NCBI RefSeq assembly: GCF_020832045.1
Contig: NZ_JAFIFK010000073.1
Span: 1-64,000 of the forward strand
Origin: Halomonas sp.
GTDB taxonomy: Bacteria; Pseudomonadota; Gammaproteobacteria; Pseudomonadales; Halomonadaceae
Direction: 5' to 3'
Length of the DNA: 64,000 bases
Both the position numbers and the translations under genes were made by a program. Within the stretch, counting starts at the first letter, position 1. Each line of letters opens with the position of its first letter. Below, in pieces: positions 1 through 9,286 of this stretch. The notes below the pieces were generated by a model, which searched no databases, was not told the DNA's origin, and saw only the letters and a program-made list of their open reading frames with translations.

Positions 1-47
1 ACTTACCACTCTTTCCACCGCCTGCAACGTTGCGCGTCACCGGCAGC

Positions 48-106
48 GGATGCGTACTTTACGGTTTTCATCCGGTCCCTGCAAGAGCCGTTTGTAAAAA
101 AGTTTC
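48..106 (-). promoter_or_regulatory. Probable rRNA operon (rrn P1) promoter firing out of the window
   Basis: Read on the minus strand there is a -35 TTGCAG (84-79), a 17-base spacer and a -10 TAAAGT (61-56), followed by a GC-rich discriminator. An A/T-rich stretch resembling an UP element lies just upstream (about 105-90). This architecture is typical of stable-RNA promoters. In Pseudomonas an rRNA operon follows tyrS/tyrZ, so the 16S gene probably starts just left of base 1. The rRNA itself is not in the window, so the assignment is an inference. Confidence 0.6.
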
Positions 107-146
107 ACGCGCGTGACGAGGCGGTGACGAAACGGTGGCAGTCAAG

Positions 147-184
147 CTATCCACAGGCGCCGGATGGCGGGCGCCTGTGGATAG
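147..184. other. Perfect 15-bp inverted repeat with DnaA-box-like arms
   Basis: Arms 147-161 and 170-184 are exact reverse complements with an 8-base loop. Each arm carries CTATCCACA, which differs from the DnaA box TTATCCACA at one position, in inverted orientation. There is no T tract, so a simple terminator is unlikely. It sits between the end of tyrS and the putative rrn promoter and could insulate them or bind a regulator. Confidence 0.5.
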
Positions 185-202
185 AAACCATAGCCCAGAG
201 AC

Positions 203-231
203 GACAGCGCCCGTACAAGGCGGGCGCTGTC
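203..231 (-). terminator. Hairpin after tyrS
   Basis: Perfect 11-bp arms (203-213 and 221-231) surround a 7-base loop, about 22 bases past the tyrS stop. There is no U tract on the minus strand, so termination strength is uncertain. Confidence 0.4.
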
Positions 232-252
232 ACTTTCGCTTGAACGCTGTAC

Positions 253-1452
253 TCAGCTGAGGGCTACCCGGGCATAGCGCTTCTTGCCCGCCTGGATCAC
301 ATAGCTCTTTCCCGTGTCAAGCATGAGATCCTTGGCCGCCACCTCGCCGTCGACCTTGACTCGACCGTTGCCGAGCATGTCCTTGGCCTGGGCACTGTTG
401 TTGGCCAACCCGGCTCGGTTGAGCACCGCAGCGATGGGGGCCTGGGTACTACCTTCGAAATCGACTTCAACCTCGGGCAGGTCCTCTGGCAGCTCGCCCT
501 CGGCCAGGCGGTTGCCGGCCGACTTGTGGGCATTGGTCGCAGCCTCTTCGCCGTGATAGCGCCCGATCAGCTCACGCGCAAGGACCATCTTGACGTCGCG
601 CGGGTTGGCACCGGCCTCGACGTCACGCTTGAGCGCTTCGATCTCCTCGTTCGACTTAAGCGAGAGCAGCTCGAAGTAGCGCCACATCAGGCTGTCAGGC
701 ATGGAGACGAGCTTGTTGAACATCGCACCCGGCGCCTCGTCGACACCGACGTAGTTGCCCAGCGATTTGGACATCTTCTGCACGCCATCGAGACCTTCGA
801 GCAACGGCATGGTGATGACCACCTGAGGCTCCATGCCGAAGTGCTTCTGTATCTCACGGCCCATTAACAGATTGAACTTCTGGTCGGTGCCGCCCATCTC
901 GATGTCGGCTTCGAGGGCCACGGAGTCGTAGCCCTGCACCAGAGGGTAGAGAAACTCGTGGATGGAGATCGGTTGGCCCGACTTGTAGCGCTTGTCGAAG
1001 TCGTCGCGCTCGAGCATTCGTGCCACGGTGCTCTGGGCCGCCAGCTCGATCATTTTGGCCGCCGTGAGTTCGCTGAACCATTCGGAGTTGAAGCGCACCT
1101 CGGTCTTATCGGGATCGAGGATCTTGAACACCTGCTCCTTGTAGGTCTGGGCGTTGGCGCGGACCTCGTCCTCGGTGAGCGGCTTGCGGGTGACGTTCTT
1201 GCCGGTGGGGTCGCCGATGCGCCCGGTGAAGTCGCCGATCAGGAAGATGATCTGGTGGCCCAGATCCTGGAACTGGCGCATCTTGGTCAACAGCACGCTG
1301 TGGCCGAGGTGCAGGTCGGGAGCTGTGGGGTCGAAACCCGCCTTGATGCGCAGCTTACGGCCGGACTCGAGCTTCTTGACCAGCTCGTCCTCCAGCAGGA
1401 TCTCCTGGGTGCCTCGCTTGAGCAGCGCCAGCGCGCTCGCGACGTCGGTCAT
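253..1452 (-). CDS. tyrS: Tyrosyl-tRNA synthetase
   Basis: This cytoplasmic class I aminoacyl-tRNA synthetase charges tRNA-Tyr. The protein has 399 residues, the usual size of the TyrZ-type enzymes of Pseudomonas. The HIGH-type signature reads HLGHS at residues 48-52 and the KMSKS loop is intact at 226-230. A C-terminal S4 RNA-binding domain lies at about 335-399 ([16 protein letters not shown]). I chose the ATG at 1452 because the reading frame extends 72 codons further upstream without any resemblance to the family. It is divergent from anmK with about 110 bases between the starts, and its 3' end faces the probable rrn promoter. Confidence 0.97.
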   Translation of the reverse strand: MTDVASALALLKRGTQEILLEDELVKKLESGRKLRIKAGFDPTAPDLHLGHSVLLTKMRQFQDLGHQIIFLIGDFTGRIGDPTGKNVTRKPLTEDEVRANAQTYKEQVFKILDPDKTEVRFNSEWFSELTAAKMIELAAQSTVARMLERDDFDKRYKSGQPISIHEFLYPLVQGYDSVALEADIEMGGTDQKFNLLMGREIQKHFGMEPQVVITMPLLEGLDGVQKMSKSLGNYVGVDEAPGAMFNKLVSMPDSLMWRYFELLSLKSNEEIEALKRDVEAGANPRDVKMVLARELIGRYHGEEAATNAHKSAGNRLAEGELPEDLPEVEVDFEGSTQAPIAAVLNRAGLANNSAQAKDMLGNGRVKVDGEVAAKDLMLDTGKSYVIQAGKKRYARVALS

Positions 1453-1565
1453 CTTCTCCCACTCCAAATACGTTGTTCGCCCGTGCAGGGCAAGGTCCAT
1501 TAAATGGGGCACGATGTTAGCATGACTTAACGCCGTGCGGGGCGACCACGTTAGGGAGAGAAAAG

Positions 1566-2696
1566 ATGGCACTATTCGTGGGCTTGATGTCCGGCACCAG
1601 CCTGGATGGCATCGATGCCGCGCTGGTCGAAATCGACACGGCCGGAAGCGCGCAGTTACTGGGCACATACGCGCAGGCGATGCCCGACACGCTACGCGAG
1701 CAGCTGTTGCAGTTATGCCAGACCGAACGCCCTGCCTTTGCCGAGCTTGCCAGCGCCGAAGACGCCTTCTGCCGTCTCCAGGCCACTGCCGTTCAGGAAC
1801 TGCTCGAAGACAACGACGTCACCGCCGAGCAAGTTACCGCTGTCGGCAGCCACGGCCAGACCATCGAGCATGCGCCCTGGGGCCACGCCGGTGGGCCCGC
1901 GTATACACTTCAGCTCGACAACCCAAGCCTGCTGGCCGAGCTGTGCGGTTGTACGGTAGTGGCCGACTTCCGTCGCCGCGACCTGGCCGCCGGTGGTCAG
2001 GCCGCCCCGCTGGCACCGGCCTTTCACGAAGCGCTGTTCCGCCGGGCTGGGGAGTGGCAACTGGTGCTCAACCTGGGCGGTTTCGCCAATTTGACCCTGT
2101 TGCCGCCAGCGCAAAATGAGGCTGCGGTCATCGGCTTCGATACCGGCCCGGCCAATGCCCTGCTGGACGCTTGGCACGCCCGCCATCGTGGCGGCCGTTT
2201 CGACCCTGACGGCGCCTGGGCGGCTTCAGGCAAGGTGGACGACGCCTTGCTCGAACGCTTGCTGGGCGAGCCGTTTTTCCACCGCCCACCGCCACGCAGC
2301 ACCGGTCGCGAAGTTTTTCACCTCGGCTGGCTCGACGGGCATCTCACGGGAGAGGAGAAGCCCGCCGATGTACAGGCGACTCTGGCGGAATTGACCGCCA
2401 CCAGCGTGGCGCTTGGCATCGAGATGGCGCGTGAGCTCGTCGCCGCTCCCGCGGCGTCGGCGCTGATCCCCTGCGGTGGTGGCGCCCACAACCATGACCT
2501 GCTCGGCCGCTTGGCTCGCCATCTCCCCGAAACTCCCCTGGTGGCCAGTAGCGATTGGGGCTGGCCGGCCGACTGGCTCGAGGCCGGTGCCTTCGCCTGG
2601 CTCGCCTGGCGCCGCCTGGAGGGGCTGCCCGGCAACCTGCCCAGCGTCACCGGCGCCGACGGACCACGCATCCTCGGCGGCGTCTACTCTCCCTAA
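1566..2696 (+). CDS. anmK: Anhydro-N-acetylmuramic acid kinase
   Basis: AnmK phosphorylates and opens 1,6-anhydro-MurNAc to MurNAc-6-phosphate during recycling of peptidoglycan fragments in the cytoplasm. The 376-residue protein shows the family's ASKHA-fold motifs: MSGTSLDG at 8-15, SHGQT at 95-99, the [12 protein letters not shown] segment at 134-145 and GFDTGPAN at 190-197. An AGGGAG-type ribosome site precedes the ATG. In Pseudomonas an M23 endopeptidase gene lies between tyrS/tyrZ and anmK; here anmK directly faces tyrS and no such gene is present. It is followed by a palindromic intergenic element and the convergent pilU. Confidence 0.96.
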   Translation: MALFVGLMSGTSLDGIDAALVEIDTAGSAQLLGTYAQAMPDTLREQLLQLCQTERPAFAELASAEDAFCRLQATAVQELLEDNDVTAEQVTAVGSHGQTIEHAPWGHAGGPAYTLQLDNPSLLAELCGCTVVADFRRRDLAAGGQAAPLAPAFHEALFRRAGEWQLVLNLGGFANLTLLPPAQNEAAVIGFDTGPANALLDAWHARHRGGRFDPDGAWAASGKVDDALLERLLGEPFFHRPPPRSTGREVFHLGWLDGHLTGEEKPADVQATLAELTATSVALGIEMARELVAAPAASALIPCGGGAHNHDLLGRLARHLPETPLVASSDWGWPADWLEAGAFAWLAWRRLEGLPGNLPSVTGADGPRILGGVYSP

Positions 2697-2717
2697 ATTC
2701 CCTAAATTATTCTAAGG

Positions 2718-2854
2718 AAGCGCTGTAGCATTAGGCGAACGGTCGAAGTGCTAGGCGCACGGAGCACAGGAACCGGAACATATGGGGTATATGTGAGGAT
2801 TCCGAGCACCGCGCAACGCAGCGATTCGACCGTGCAGGCAATGATTCAGCGCTT
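2718..2854. repeat. 137-bp imperfect palindrome between convergent anmK and pilU
   Basis: The interval is symmetric about base 2786. The outer arms AAGCGCTG (2718-2725) and CAGCGCTT (2847-2854), the middle arms ACGGTCGAA (2739-2747) and TTCGACCGT (2825-2833), and the inner arms ACATAT (2778-2783) and ATATGT (2789-2794) pair exactly. The segments between them pair only partly. It fills the gap between two convergent genes and could terminate both. Its size and structure also fit a dispersed REP/BIME-like or MITE-like element, but only one copy is visible here. Confidence 0.65.
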
Positions 2855-2855
2855 A

Positions 2856-3998
2856 CTAAAAATCGTCGTCATCGCGCAGCGACAGCCGCTGCGCGGACGC
2901 CTGCGCTTTCGCCAGCACGTCGCTCTTCTCGTCGCCGTACTTGATCATCATGCGCAGCTCATTGGCCGAATCGGCGTGGACCAGGGCTACTTCCTCGCTG
3001 ATCTTGCCGGCCTTGAAGAGCTCGTAGAGCGCTTGATCGAAGGTCTGCATGCCCTGGTCGTGGGAGCGAGCCATCACGTTCTTTATTTCCCCCACGTCGC
3101 CTTTACGGATCAGGTCGGCGATCAGCGGCGTGCGCTGCAGTATCTCGATGGCCGGGCAGCGGCCTCCGTCACGGGTAGGCAGCAGCTGCTGGGCGACGAT
3201 GGCATGCAGGTTGAGTGACAGGTCGAGCCAGATCTGTTCATGACGCTCATGGGGGAAGAAGTGGATGATGCGGTCCAACGCCTGGTTGGCGTTGTTGGCG
3301 TGTAGCGTCGCCAGGCACAGGTGCCCCGTTTCGGCGAAGGTCAACGCATGCTCCATGGTTTCGCGAGTACGCACCTCTCCGATCAGCACCACATCTGGCG
3401 CCTGACGCAGCGTGTTCTTCAGCGCCACCTCGAACGACTCGGTATCGATCCCCACCTCCCGCTGATTGATGATCGCCTTCTTGTGAGGATGCACGTACTC
3501 GATCGGGTCTTCGACGCTGATGATATGACCGCCAACGGTCTCGTTACGCTGCTGAATCATCGAGGCCAGCGTTGTCGACTTGCCAGTGCCGGTTCCGCCC
3601 ACCACGAAGACCAGGCCACGCTTGAGGTTGGCCAGTTCACCCAGTTGCGGCGGCAAAGAGAGCTCTTCGAGATGAGGGATCTCGTAGGCAATACGGCGAA
3701 TGACCATCGCCAGTTGGTTGCGCTGCTGGAAGGCACTGACCCGGAAGCGTCCGCGCCCGCTGAGGCTAAGGGCAAAGTTGGCCTCGCGCTCCTGCAGGAA
3801 GCGCTCCTTGAGCCCCTCCGGCACCGCCACATTGACCAGCTCGCGCACCTGCTCCACCGAAAGGCGCTGGTCGCCCAGAGCCGTGAGCTTACCGGCGGTC
3901 TTGATGGTGGGCGGCGCCTGCACCGAGATCAGCAGATCGGAAGCCTCCTGCTGGGCCATGATGTCGAGCAACTGCTCCAGCCATTCTTGCGCTTTCAT
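2856..3998 (-). CDS. pilU: Type IV pilus retraction ATPase PilU
   Basis: PilU is a PilT-like hexameric secretion ATPase acting at the cytoplasmic base of type IV pili, where it assists PilT-driven retraction. The 380-residue protein carries a Walker A box GGTGTGKS at about 134-141, an aspartate box (SVEDPIEYVH), a Walker B region (VLIGEVR) and a histidine box (ATLHANNA). I chose the ATG at 3998 over an in-frame GTG one codon upstream because of a G-rich ribosome site at suitable spacing. It lies 31 bases after pilT on the same strand, in the usual pilT-pilU order, and ends within two bases of the palindrome. Confidence 0.95.
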   Translation of the reverse strand: MKAQEWLEQLLDIMAQQEASDLLISVQAPPTIKTAGKLTALGDQRLSVEQVRELVNVAVPEGLKERFLQEREANFALSLSGRGRFRVSAFQQRNQLAMVIRRIAYEIPHLEELSLPPQLGELANLKRGLVFVVGGTGTGKSTTLASMIQQRNETVGGHIISVEDPIEYVHPHKKAIINQREVGIDTESFEVALKNTLRQAPDVVLIGEVRTRETMEHALTFAETGHLCLATLHANNANQALDRIIHFFPHERHEQIWLDLSLNLHAIVAQQLLPTRDGGRCPAIEILQRTPLIADLIRKGDVGEIKNVMARSHDQGMQTFDQALYELFKAGKISEEVALVHADSANELRMMIKYGDEKSDVLAKAQASAQRLSLRDDDDF

Positions 3999-4029
3999 CA
4001 CCCCGTCCCCTTATCGTTATCCCAGGCAC

Positions 4030-5064
4030 TCAGCTCGTCAGCGCACTCTTGGCGCGCGCCTGAGCCTCGTCGCGATTGACCACGTTCTCCGCCACCAGCT
4101 TGGCCAGTGCCGCATCGAGAGTCTGCATGCCGATATTGCCGCCGGTCTGGATGGCGGAGTAGATCTGCGCCACCTTGTCTTCGCGGATCAGATTCCGCAC
4201 CGCCGCGTTGGCGATCAATATCTCGTGGGCTGCCACTCGCCCACCGCTGCGCCGCTTGAGCAGCGTCTGGGAAATCACTGCCTGCAGCGACTCCGACAGC
4301 ATGGAACGCACCATGGCCTTCTCCTCGCCGGGGAAGACGTCGATGATACGGTCGATGGTCTTGGCGGCCGAAGTGGTGTGCAAAGTGCCGAATACAAGGT
4401 GCCCGGTTTCGGCGGCGGTAAGCGCCAGCCGGATGGTTTCCAGGTCGCGCATTTCACCGACCAGAATCACGTCAGGGTCTTCACGCAGAGCACTGCGCAG
4501 GGCCTGGGCGAAGCCGTGGGTGTCGCGATGCACCTCGCGCTGGTTGATCAGGCAGCGCTTGCTGCGGTGCACGAATTCCACCGGATCCTCGATGGTGAGA
4601 ATATGGTCATAACGGTGATCGTTGATATAGTCGATCATGGCAGCAAGGGTCGTGCTCTTGCCCGAGCCGGTAGGGCCGGTGACCAGCACCAGCCCGCGCG
4701 GGAGAAGCGCCAGCCGACGGAAGACATCGCCGAGCCCCAGGTCCTCCATGGTCAACACTTCACTGGGGATAGTACGGAAAACGGCACCGGCGCCACGCGC
4801 CTGGTTGAAGGCGTTGACGCGAAAACGCGCCACACCGGGAATCTCGAAAGAGAAGTCGGTCTCGAAGAACTCCTCGTAGTCACGACGCTGCCGATCGCCC
4901 ATGATGTCGTAGATCAGCTTGCGAACTTCCTTGTCCTCCATCGCCGGCACATTGAGACGACGAATGTCGCCATCGACGCGAATCATCGGCGGCAGGCCGG
5001 CCGACAGATGCAGGTCGGAAGCGTTCTGCTTTGCCGAGAACGCCAGCAGTTCGGTAATATCCAT
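4030..5064 (-). CDS. pilT: Type IV pilus twitching motility ATPase PilT
   Basis: PilT powers type IV pilus retraction. The protein has 344 residues, matching the family. Walker A GPTGSGKS is at 130-137, the Asp box is TIEDPVEFVH, Walker B is ILVGEMRD, and the C-terminal AIRNLIRE signature of PilT is present as AAVRNLIRE. The start is the ATG at 5064, which gives the conserved MDITELLAFSAKQNASDLHL beginning; the frame stays open 58 codons further upstream without family similarity. It is transcribed with pilU and divergently from yggS, as in Pseudomonas. Confidence 0.96.
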   Translation of the reverse strand: MDITELLAFSAKQNASDLHLSAGLPPMIRVDGDIRRLNVPAMEDKEVRKLIYDIMGDRQRRDYEEFFETDFSFEIPGVARFRVNAFNQARGAGAVFRTIPSEVLTMEDLGLGDVFRRLALLPRGLVLVTGPTGSGKSTTLAAMIDYINDHRYDHILTIEDPVEFVHRSKRCLINQREVHRDTHGFAQALRSALREDPDVILVGEMRDLETIRLALTAAETGHLVFGTLHTTSAAKTIDRIIDVFPGEEKAMVRSMLSESLQAVISQTLLKRRSGGRVAAHEILIANAAVRNLIREDKVAQIYSAIQTGGNIGMQTLDAALAKLVAENVVNRDEAQARAKSALTS

Positions 5065-5133
5065 GCGGTTCCCCTGCTCCCCGATTAAGGTTCCAGCGAG
5101 TATGACAGACCTTGCGGACATGAAGGACTTCAT

Positions 5134-5853
5134 GTGGCTGAGATGACGGATACCATGCTTTTCGAGTCGTTGACCAGTGCACGCCGGCGTTTGGCCGATG
5201 CCTTGGCGGCAGCCGGGCGAGCGCCCGATGCAGCCCAACTGCTGGCGGTCAGCAAGACCAAGCCGGCCGGCATGATTCGCGAGGCCTGGCAGCTAGGCCA
5301 GCGTGAATTCGGCGAGAACTATGTGCAGGAGGCGCTGGAAAAACAGGCCGAACTTGCCGACCTGGCGGACATCGTGTGGCACTTCATCGGTCCACTGCAG
5401 GGGAACAAGACCCGCGCCGTAGCCGAGCACTTCGATTGGGTCCACAGCGTCGACCGCGAGAAAATCGCCCGGCGGCTCAACGACCAGCGCCCTGAGGAGC
5501 TGGGCCCTCTCGAGGTCTGTCTGCAGGTGAATATCAGCGATGAGGAGAGCAAGTCGGGCATTGCCGTGGACGAACTACACGATCTGGCGCAAGCGGTGCT
5601 TGCCATGCCCAGACTACGGCTGCGCGGCCTTATGGCCATTCCAGCCCCGGCCGCGACCCTGGCAGAGCAGCGAGCCCCCTTGGCTCGACTGCGCCAAGCG
5701 CTGGAAGCGCTGCAGGAACGTTTCCCCGAGGCGCCGCTGGATACCCTGTCGATGGGGATGAGCGATGACCTGGAAGCCGCCGTGCACGAAGGGGCCACCC
5801 TGGTGAGATTGGGTACGGCCATCTTTGGCGCAAGGAACAATTCGCCTCGCTGA
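5134..5853 (+). CDS. yggS: Pyridoxal phosphate homeostasis protein (YggS/PLPBP)
   Basis: YggS is a cytoplasmic alanine-racemase-fold PLP-binding protein that buffers vitamin B6 and affects amino-acid metabolism; it has no established catalytic activity. The PLP lysine lies in AVSKTKP (K41 in this numbering). FGENYVQEA and the C-terminal SMGMSDDLEAA phosphate-binding motif are intact. The GTG at 5134 sits 6 bases after GAAGGA; an ATG three codons later (5143) gives 236 residues and is the alternative start. It heads a run yggS-proC-yggT-metX-metW on the same strand. Confidence 0.94.
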   Translation: MAEMTDTMLFESLTSARRRLADALAAAGRAPDAAQLLAVSKTKPAGMIREAWQLGQREFGENYVQEALEKQAELADLADIVWHFIGPLQGNKTRAVAEHFDWVHSVDREKIARRLNDQRPEELGPLEVCLQVNISDEESKSGIAVDELHDLAQAVLAMPRLRLRGLMAIPAPAATLAEQRAPLARLRQALEALQERFPEAPLDTLSMGMSDDLEAAVHEGATLVRLGTAIFGARNNSPR

Positions 5854-5913
5854 ACGAGGCACTCGCACCGGCTTCGCGCCGGTTGCACCATGACGGAAGA
5901 AGGACAGAGCGTA

Positions 5914-6738
5914 ATGGCCAGCAGAGTCACCTTCATTGGCGCCGGCAACATGGCCAGCGCAATCATCGGCGGCATGATCGATAACGGCCACCCGGCCAAC
6001 GCCATCACTGCCACCTCGCCCAGCGATGCCTTTCTGGCACCGGTTCACGAGCGCTTCGGTATCCGCACCAATACCGATAACGTCGCAGCGGTACGCGAGG
6101 CGGATATCGTGGTACTGGCGGTTAAACCGCAAGTGATGCGCGAGGTCTGTGAGGGGTTACGCGATACCCTCCAGCGCCAGCGACCCTTGATCATTTCCGT
6201 GGCAGCCGGGCTCTCCGCCGAGTCGCTGCAGGAGTGGATGGGCGGTGGCCTGCCGCTGATACGCTGCATGCCCAACACACCCTCGCTAGTCGGCGCCGGC
6301 GCCGCCGGGCTGTACGCCACGGCCGAAGTGAGCACTGAACAGCGCGCCCAGGCCAGTGAGCTGCTCGAAGCCGTTGGTATCGTCGAATGGGTCGAACAGG
6401 AAGCTCTGCTGGATGCCGTGACCGCCGTATCCGGCAGCGGCCCGGCTTACTTCTTCCTGATGCTCGAAGCCATGGAGGAGGCTGGCACCAAGCTTGGCCT
6501 GCCGGCCGAGACGGCTCGCCGCCTGGCCATCCAGACGGCACTCGGCGCGGCCAGCATGGCCCAGCAGAGTGAGCTGACCCCGGATCGGCTCAAGCGCAAC
6601 GTGATGTCGCCTGGCGGTACCACGGAGCGCGCCGTGGAACATATGGAACAGGCCGGCTTGCGCGGCATCCTGACCGATGCCATGGATGCCTGCGTTGCCC
6701 GTGCCCGGGAAATGTCCGAGGAACTGGGCAAGCGATAG
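5914..6738 (+). CDS. proC: Pyrroline-5-carboxylate reductase
   Basis: ProC performs the last step of proline synthesis, the NAD(P)H-dependent reduction of pyrroline-5-carboxylate. The 274-residue protein has the N-terminal Rossmann motif GAGNMA at 9-14, the VKPQ motif, and the C-terminal VSGSGPAYFF and MSPGGTTE signatures. The ATG at 5914 is preferred over one at 5890 because AGAAGGA precedes it by 9 bases and it gives the conserved amino end. It lies 60 bases after yggS in the arrangement seen in Pseudomonas. Confidence 0.96.
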   Translation: MASRVTFIGAGNMASAIIGGMIDNGHPANAITATSPSDAFLAPVHERFGIRTNTDNVAAVREADIVVLAVKPQVMREVCEGLRDTLQRQRPLIISVAAGLSAESLQEWMGGGLPLIRCMPNTPSLVGAGAAGLYATAEVSTEQRAQASELLEAVGIVEWVEQEALLDAVTAVSGSGPAYFFLMLEAMEEAGTKLGLPAETARRLAIQTALGAASMAQQSELTPDRLKRNVMSPGGTTERAVEHMEQAGLRGILTDAMDACVARAREMSEELGKR

Positions 6739-6798
6739 TCTTTTCCGGTCGCCCGCGCCAAGCGGCAATGGCCATCTTGACGATATGGAGGAGCCCAC

Positions 6799-7389
6799 AT
6801 GGGCCAGATGGGAAATGCCGGCCTGCTGCTGGTGAACACCCTGATCAACATCTACCTGTTCCTGATGATGCTGCGTTTCCTGCTGCAGGCATCCCAGGCC
6901 GACTACTACAATCCGATCAGCCAGTCGGTGGTGAAGATCACCCAGCCGGTGGTGCGGCCCTTCCAGGCCTTCCTCGGCCCGGTCCTGGGGCGCTTCGACC
7001 TGGCCACCCTGGCCGCCGCCTTCGTCCTCAAGGCGGTCAGTATCGTGGTGATTCTGCAGATCGCCGGTATCGGTATGCCGCCGATCACTCAGGTGGCGAT
7101 CGGTGCCCTGGCGGCAATCGCCAACGCCATTCTCAAGATCTATTTCTTCGCCCTGATCGTGATGATCATCCTGAGCTGGGTCGCGCCCAATGCCAGCCAT
7201 CCCGGGGCGCTGCTCGTCATGCAGCTAGTGGAGCCGATCATGGCGCCGGTACGCAAGGTCATACCGCCGCTCGGCATGATCGATCTGTCACCGATCGTGG
7301 TCTTCATCGGTATCAGCATCATCGATGGTATCGTGGTGGGCGCGCTGACTCGAGCCGCCGGTGTCGCCGGCGCCCTGGTGGGAATGTGA
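6799..7389 (+). CDS. yggT: YggT family integral membrane protein
   Basis: This inner-membrane protein of 196 residues has two YGGT repeats: the first at about 10-95 with LINIYLFLMMLRFLLQ, the second at about 110-190 with ILKIYFFALIVMIILSW. Each repeat holds two or more hydrophobic segments. The function of the family is not firmly known; roles in osmotic stress and cell-division placement have been proposed. An AGGAG site precedes the start. The position between proC and metX matches Pseudomonas. Confidence 0.9.
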   Translation: MGQMGNAGLLLVNTLINIYLFLMMLRFLLQASQADYYNPISQSVVKITQPVVRPFQAFLGPVLGRFDLATLAAAFVLKAVSIVVILQIAGIGMPPITQVAIGALAAIANAILKIYFFALIVMIILSWVAPNASHPGALLVMQLVEPIMAPVRKVIPPLGMIDLSPIVVFIGISIIDGIVVGALTRAAGVAGALVGM

Positions 7390-7439
7390 GCCCCTGTCCG
7401 TGAGTGACGGACCTCAACGACTGGACATAGAACGACAAC

Positions 7440-8597
7440 ATGCTCGAGTTTCCCGAAGACTCGGTCGGCCTGGTGACGCCTCAGACAGCGCACTTCGACG
7501 ACCCCCTGGCCCTGGCCTGCGGCAGAACGCTGCCGGCCTACGATCTCATCTACGAGACCTACGGCACGCTCAATGCCGAGCGCTCCAATGCGGTGCTGAT
7601 CTGCCACGCCCTGTCGGGACATCATCATGCCGCCGGCTACCATGAGCATGACGAACGCAAGCCCGGCTGGTGGGATGCACATATCGGTCCGGGCAAGTCC
7701 ATCGACACCAATCGCTTCTTCGTGGTGTCGCTGAACAACCTGGGAGGCTGTCACGGCAGCACCGGGCCGAGCAGCGAGAATCCCGCTACCGGGCGGCTAT
7801 GGGGGCCCGACTTTCCCATGGTCACGGTGAGCGACTGGGTGCACAGCCAGGCACGCCTGGCCGAGCGCCTCGGTATCGAGCGTTTTGCCGCGGTGATCGG
7901 CGGCAGCCTCGGTGGCATGCAGGTGCTACAGTGGACCCGGATCTATCCCGAGCGGGTCGCCAACGCGGTGATCATCGCCGCCACGCCCAAGCTCTCGGCA
8001 CAGAATATCGCCTTCAACGAGGTGGCACGTCAGGCGATACGCTCCGACCCGGACTTCCACGACGGTTGGTATGCCGAACATGGCACCGTGCCCCGCCGCG
8101 GACTCAAACTGGCGCGCATGGTGGGGCATATCACCTATCTCTCGGAAGATGCCATGGGCAGCAAGTTCGGTCGCGACCTGCGCAGTGAAGATTTGAACTT
8201 CGGCTATGACGTGGAGTTTCAGGTCGAGTCCTACCTGCGTTACCAGGGCGATACCTTTTCCACTGCCTTTGATGCCAATACCTATCTGCTCATGACCAAG
8301 GCGCTGGACTACTTCGACCCGGCGGCGGAGCACGGCGGCGTGCTTGCCGATGCCGTCGCTCCCGGGCAGTGCCCCTTCCTGGTGGTGAGCTTCACCAGCG
8401 ACTGGCGCTTTCCACCGTCGCGCTCTCGCGAACTGGCCAACGCGCTGATACGCGCCGGCAAGCAGGTGAGCTACGTCAACATCGACTCGCCCCATGGCCA
8501 CGATGCCTTCCTGTTGCCTGAGCCGCGCTATCAGGCGGTGTTCGCTGCGTTCATGTCCCGCGCCGCTCGCGAGCTGGGCCTGGAGGAAACGGCATGA
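7440..8597 (+). CDS. metX: Homoserine O-succinyltransferase/O-acetyltransferase (MetX family)
   Basis: MetX acylates homoserine in the first committed step of methionine synthesis. The 385-residue alpha/beta hydrolase shows the nucleophile elbow GGSLGG (Ser156), the acid in FTSDWRFPP (Asp321) and the histidine in PHGHDAF (His354), so the triad is complete. Pseudomonas proteins in the same metX-metW arrangement use succinyl-CoA (MetXS), which is the likely but unproven specificity here. It overlaps metW by ATGA, indicating translational coupling. Confidence 0.93.
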   Translation: MLEFPEDSVGLVTPQTAHFDDPLALACGRTLPAYDLIYETYGTLNAERSNAVLICHALSGHHHAAGYHEHDERKPGWWDAHIGPGKSIDTNRFFVVSLNNLGGCHGSTGPSSENPATGRLWGPDFPMVTVSDWVHSQARLAERLGIERFAAVIGGSLGGMQVLQWTRIYPERVANAVIIAATPKLSAQNIAFNEVARQAIRSDPDFHDGWYAEHGTVPRRGLKLARMVGHITYLSEDAMGSKFGRDLRSEDLNFGYDVEFQVESYLRYQGDTFSTAFDANTYLLMTKALDYFDPAAEHGGVLADAVAPGQCPFLVVSFTSDWRFPPSRSRELANALIRAGKQVSYVNIDSPHGHDAFLLPEPRYQAVFAAFMSRAARELGLEETA

Positions 8598-9202
8598 TGC
8601 GCGCCGACCTGAAGCTGATTCACCGTTGGGTGCCCGAGGGCGCACATATCCTCGACCTGGCATGTGGCGACGGGACCCTGCTCGAAGCCTTGGCCCGCGA
8701 CAAGGGCGTCACCGGTTACGGCCTGGAGATCGATCCGGCCGGCATCACGGCGTGCATTGCCAAGGGGGTCAATGTCATCGAGCAGAACCTCGACGAGGGC
8801 CTGGTCCACTTCGAGGACGACACTTACGACCTGGTGGTCATGACCCAGGCCTTGCAGGCCCTGCGGCGGCCCGACCGCATGCTCGACGAAATGCTGCGAG
8901 TGGCCGATGAGTGCATCATCACCTTTCCCAACTTCGCCTACTGGCGTCATCGGGTGCACCTTGGGATTCGCGGCTACATGCCGGTTTCCAAGTCGCTGCC
9001 CTACGCCTGGTACGATACTCCCAACATTCATCTCTCGACCTTCAACGACTTCGAGCACTTGTGCCGCGAGAAAGGTCTACTCATCACCGATCGTGCCGTT
9101 GGCATCGGCGATCACGAAGGACACTGGGCCACGCGGCTATGGCCCAACCTGTTTGGCGAGATCGCCATCTTTCGTGTCGAACGCCAGAGCCGCCGCAGAT
9201 GA
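8594..9202 (+). CDS. metW: Methionine biosynthesis protein MetW
   Basis: MetW is a class I SAM-dependent methyltransferase-fold protein of 202 residues associated with MetX in methionine synthesis; it is thought to be needed for full MetX activity. The SAM motif [15 protein letters not shown] lies at about 19-33 and is followed by GLEIDP. The family signature [10 protein letters not shown] and the AWYDTPNIH segment are present. The start codon overlaps the metX stop in ATGA. Confidence 0.94.
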   Translation: MMRADLKLIHRWVPEGAHILDLACGDGTLLEALARDKGVTGYGLEIDPAGITACIAKGVNVIEQNLDEGLVHFEDDTYDLVVMTQALQALRRPDRMLDEMLRVADECIITFPNFAYWRHRVHLGIRGYMPVSKSLPYAWYDTPNIHLSTFNDFEHLCREKGLLITDRAVGIGDHEGHWATRLWPNLFGEIAIFRVERQSRRR

Positions 9203-9286
9203 GCGAGACGCAGGTCCCGGCAGCCGGGGGGCCTGCAATATTGCGCCAAGCCATAAGGTGCAAGTCCCTACATCGAGGAGAGCGCC

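Noticed and set aside
2748-2824. tRNA or mobile-element gene inside the 2.7-kb palindrome
   Set aside because: No cloverleaf or coding frame is present; only the inverted-repeat structure is supported.
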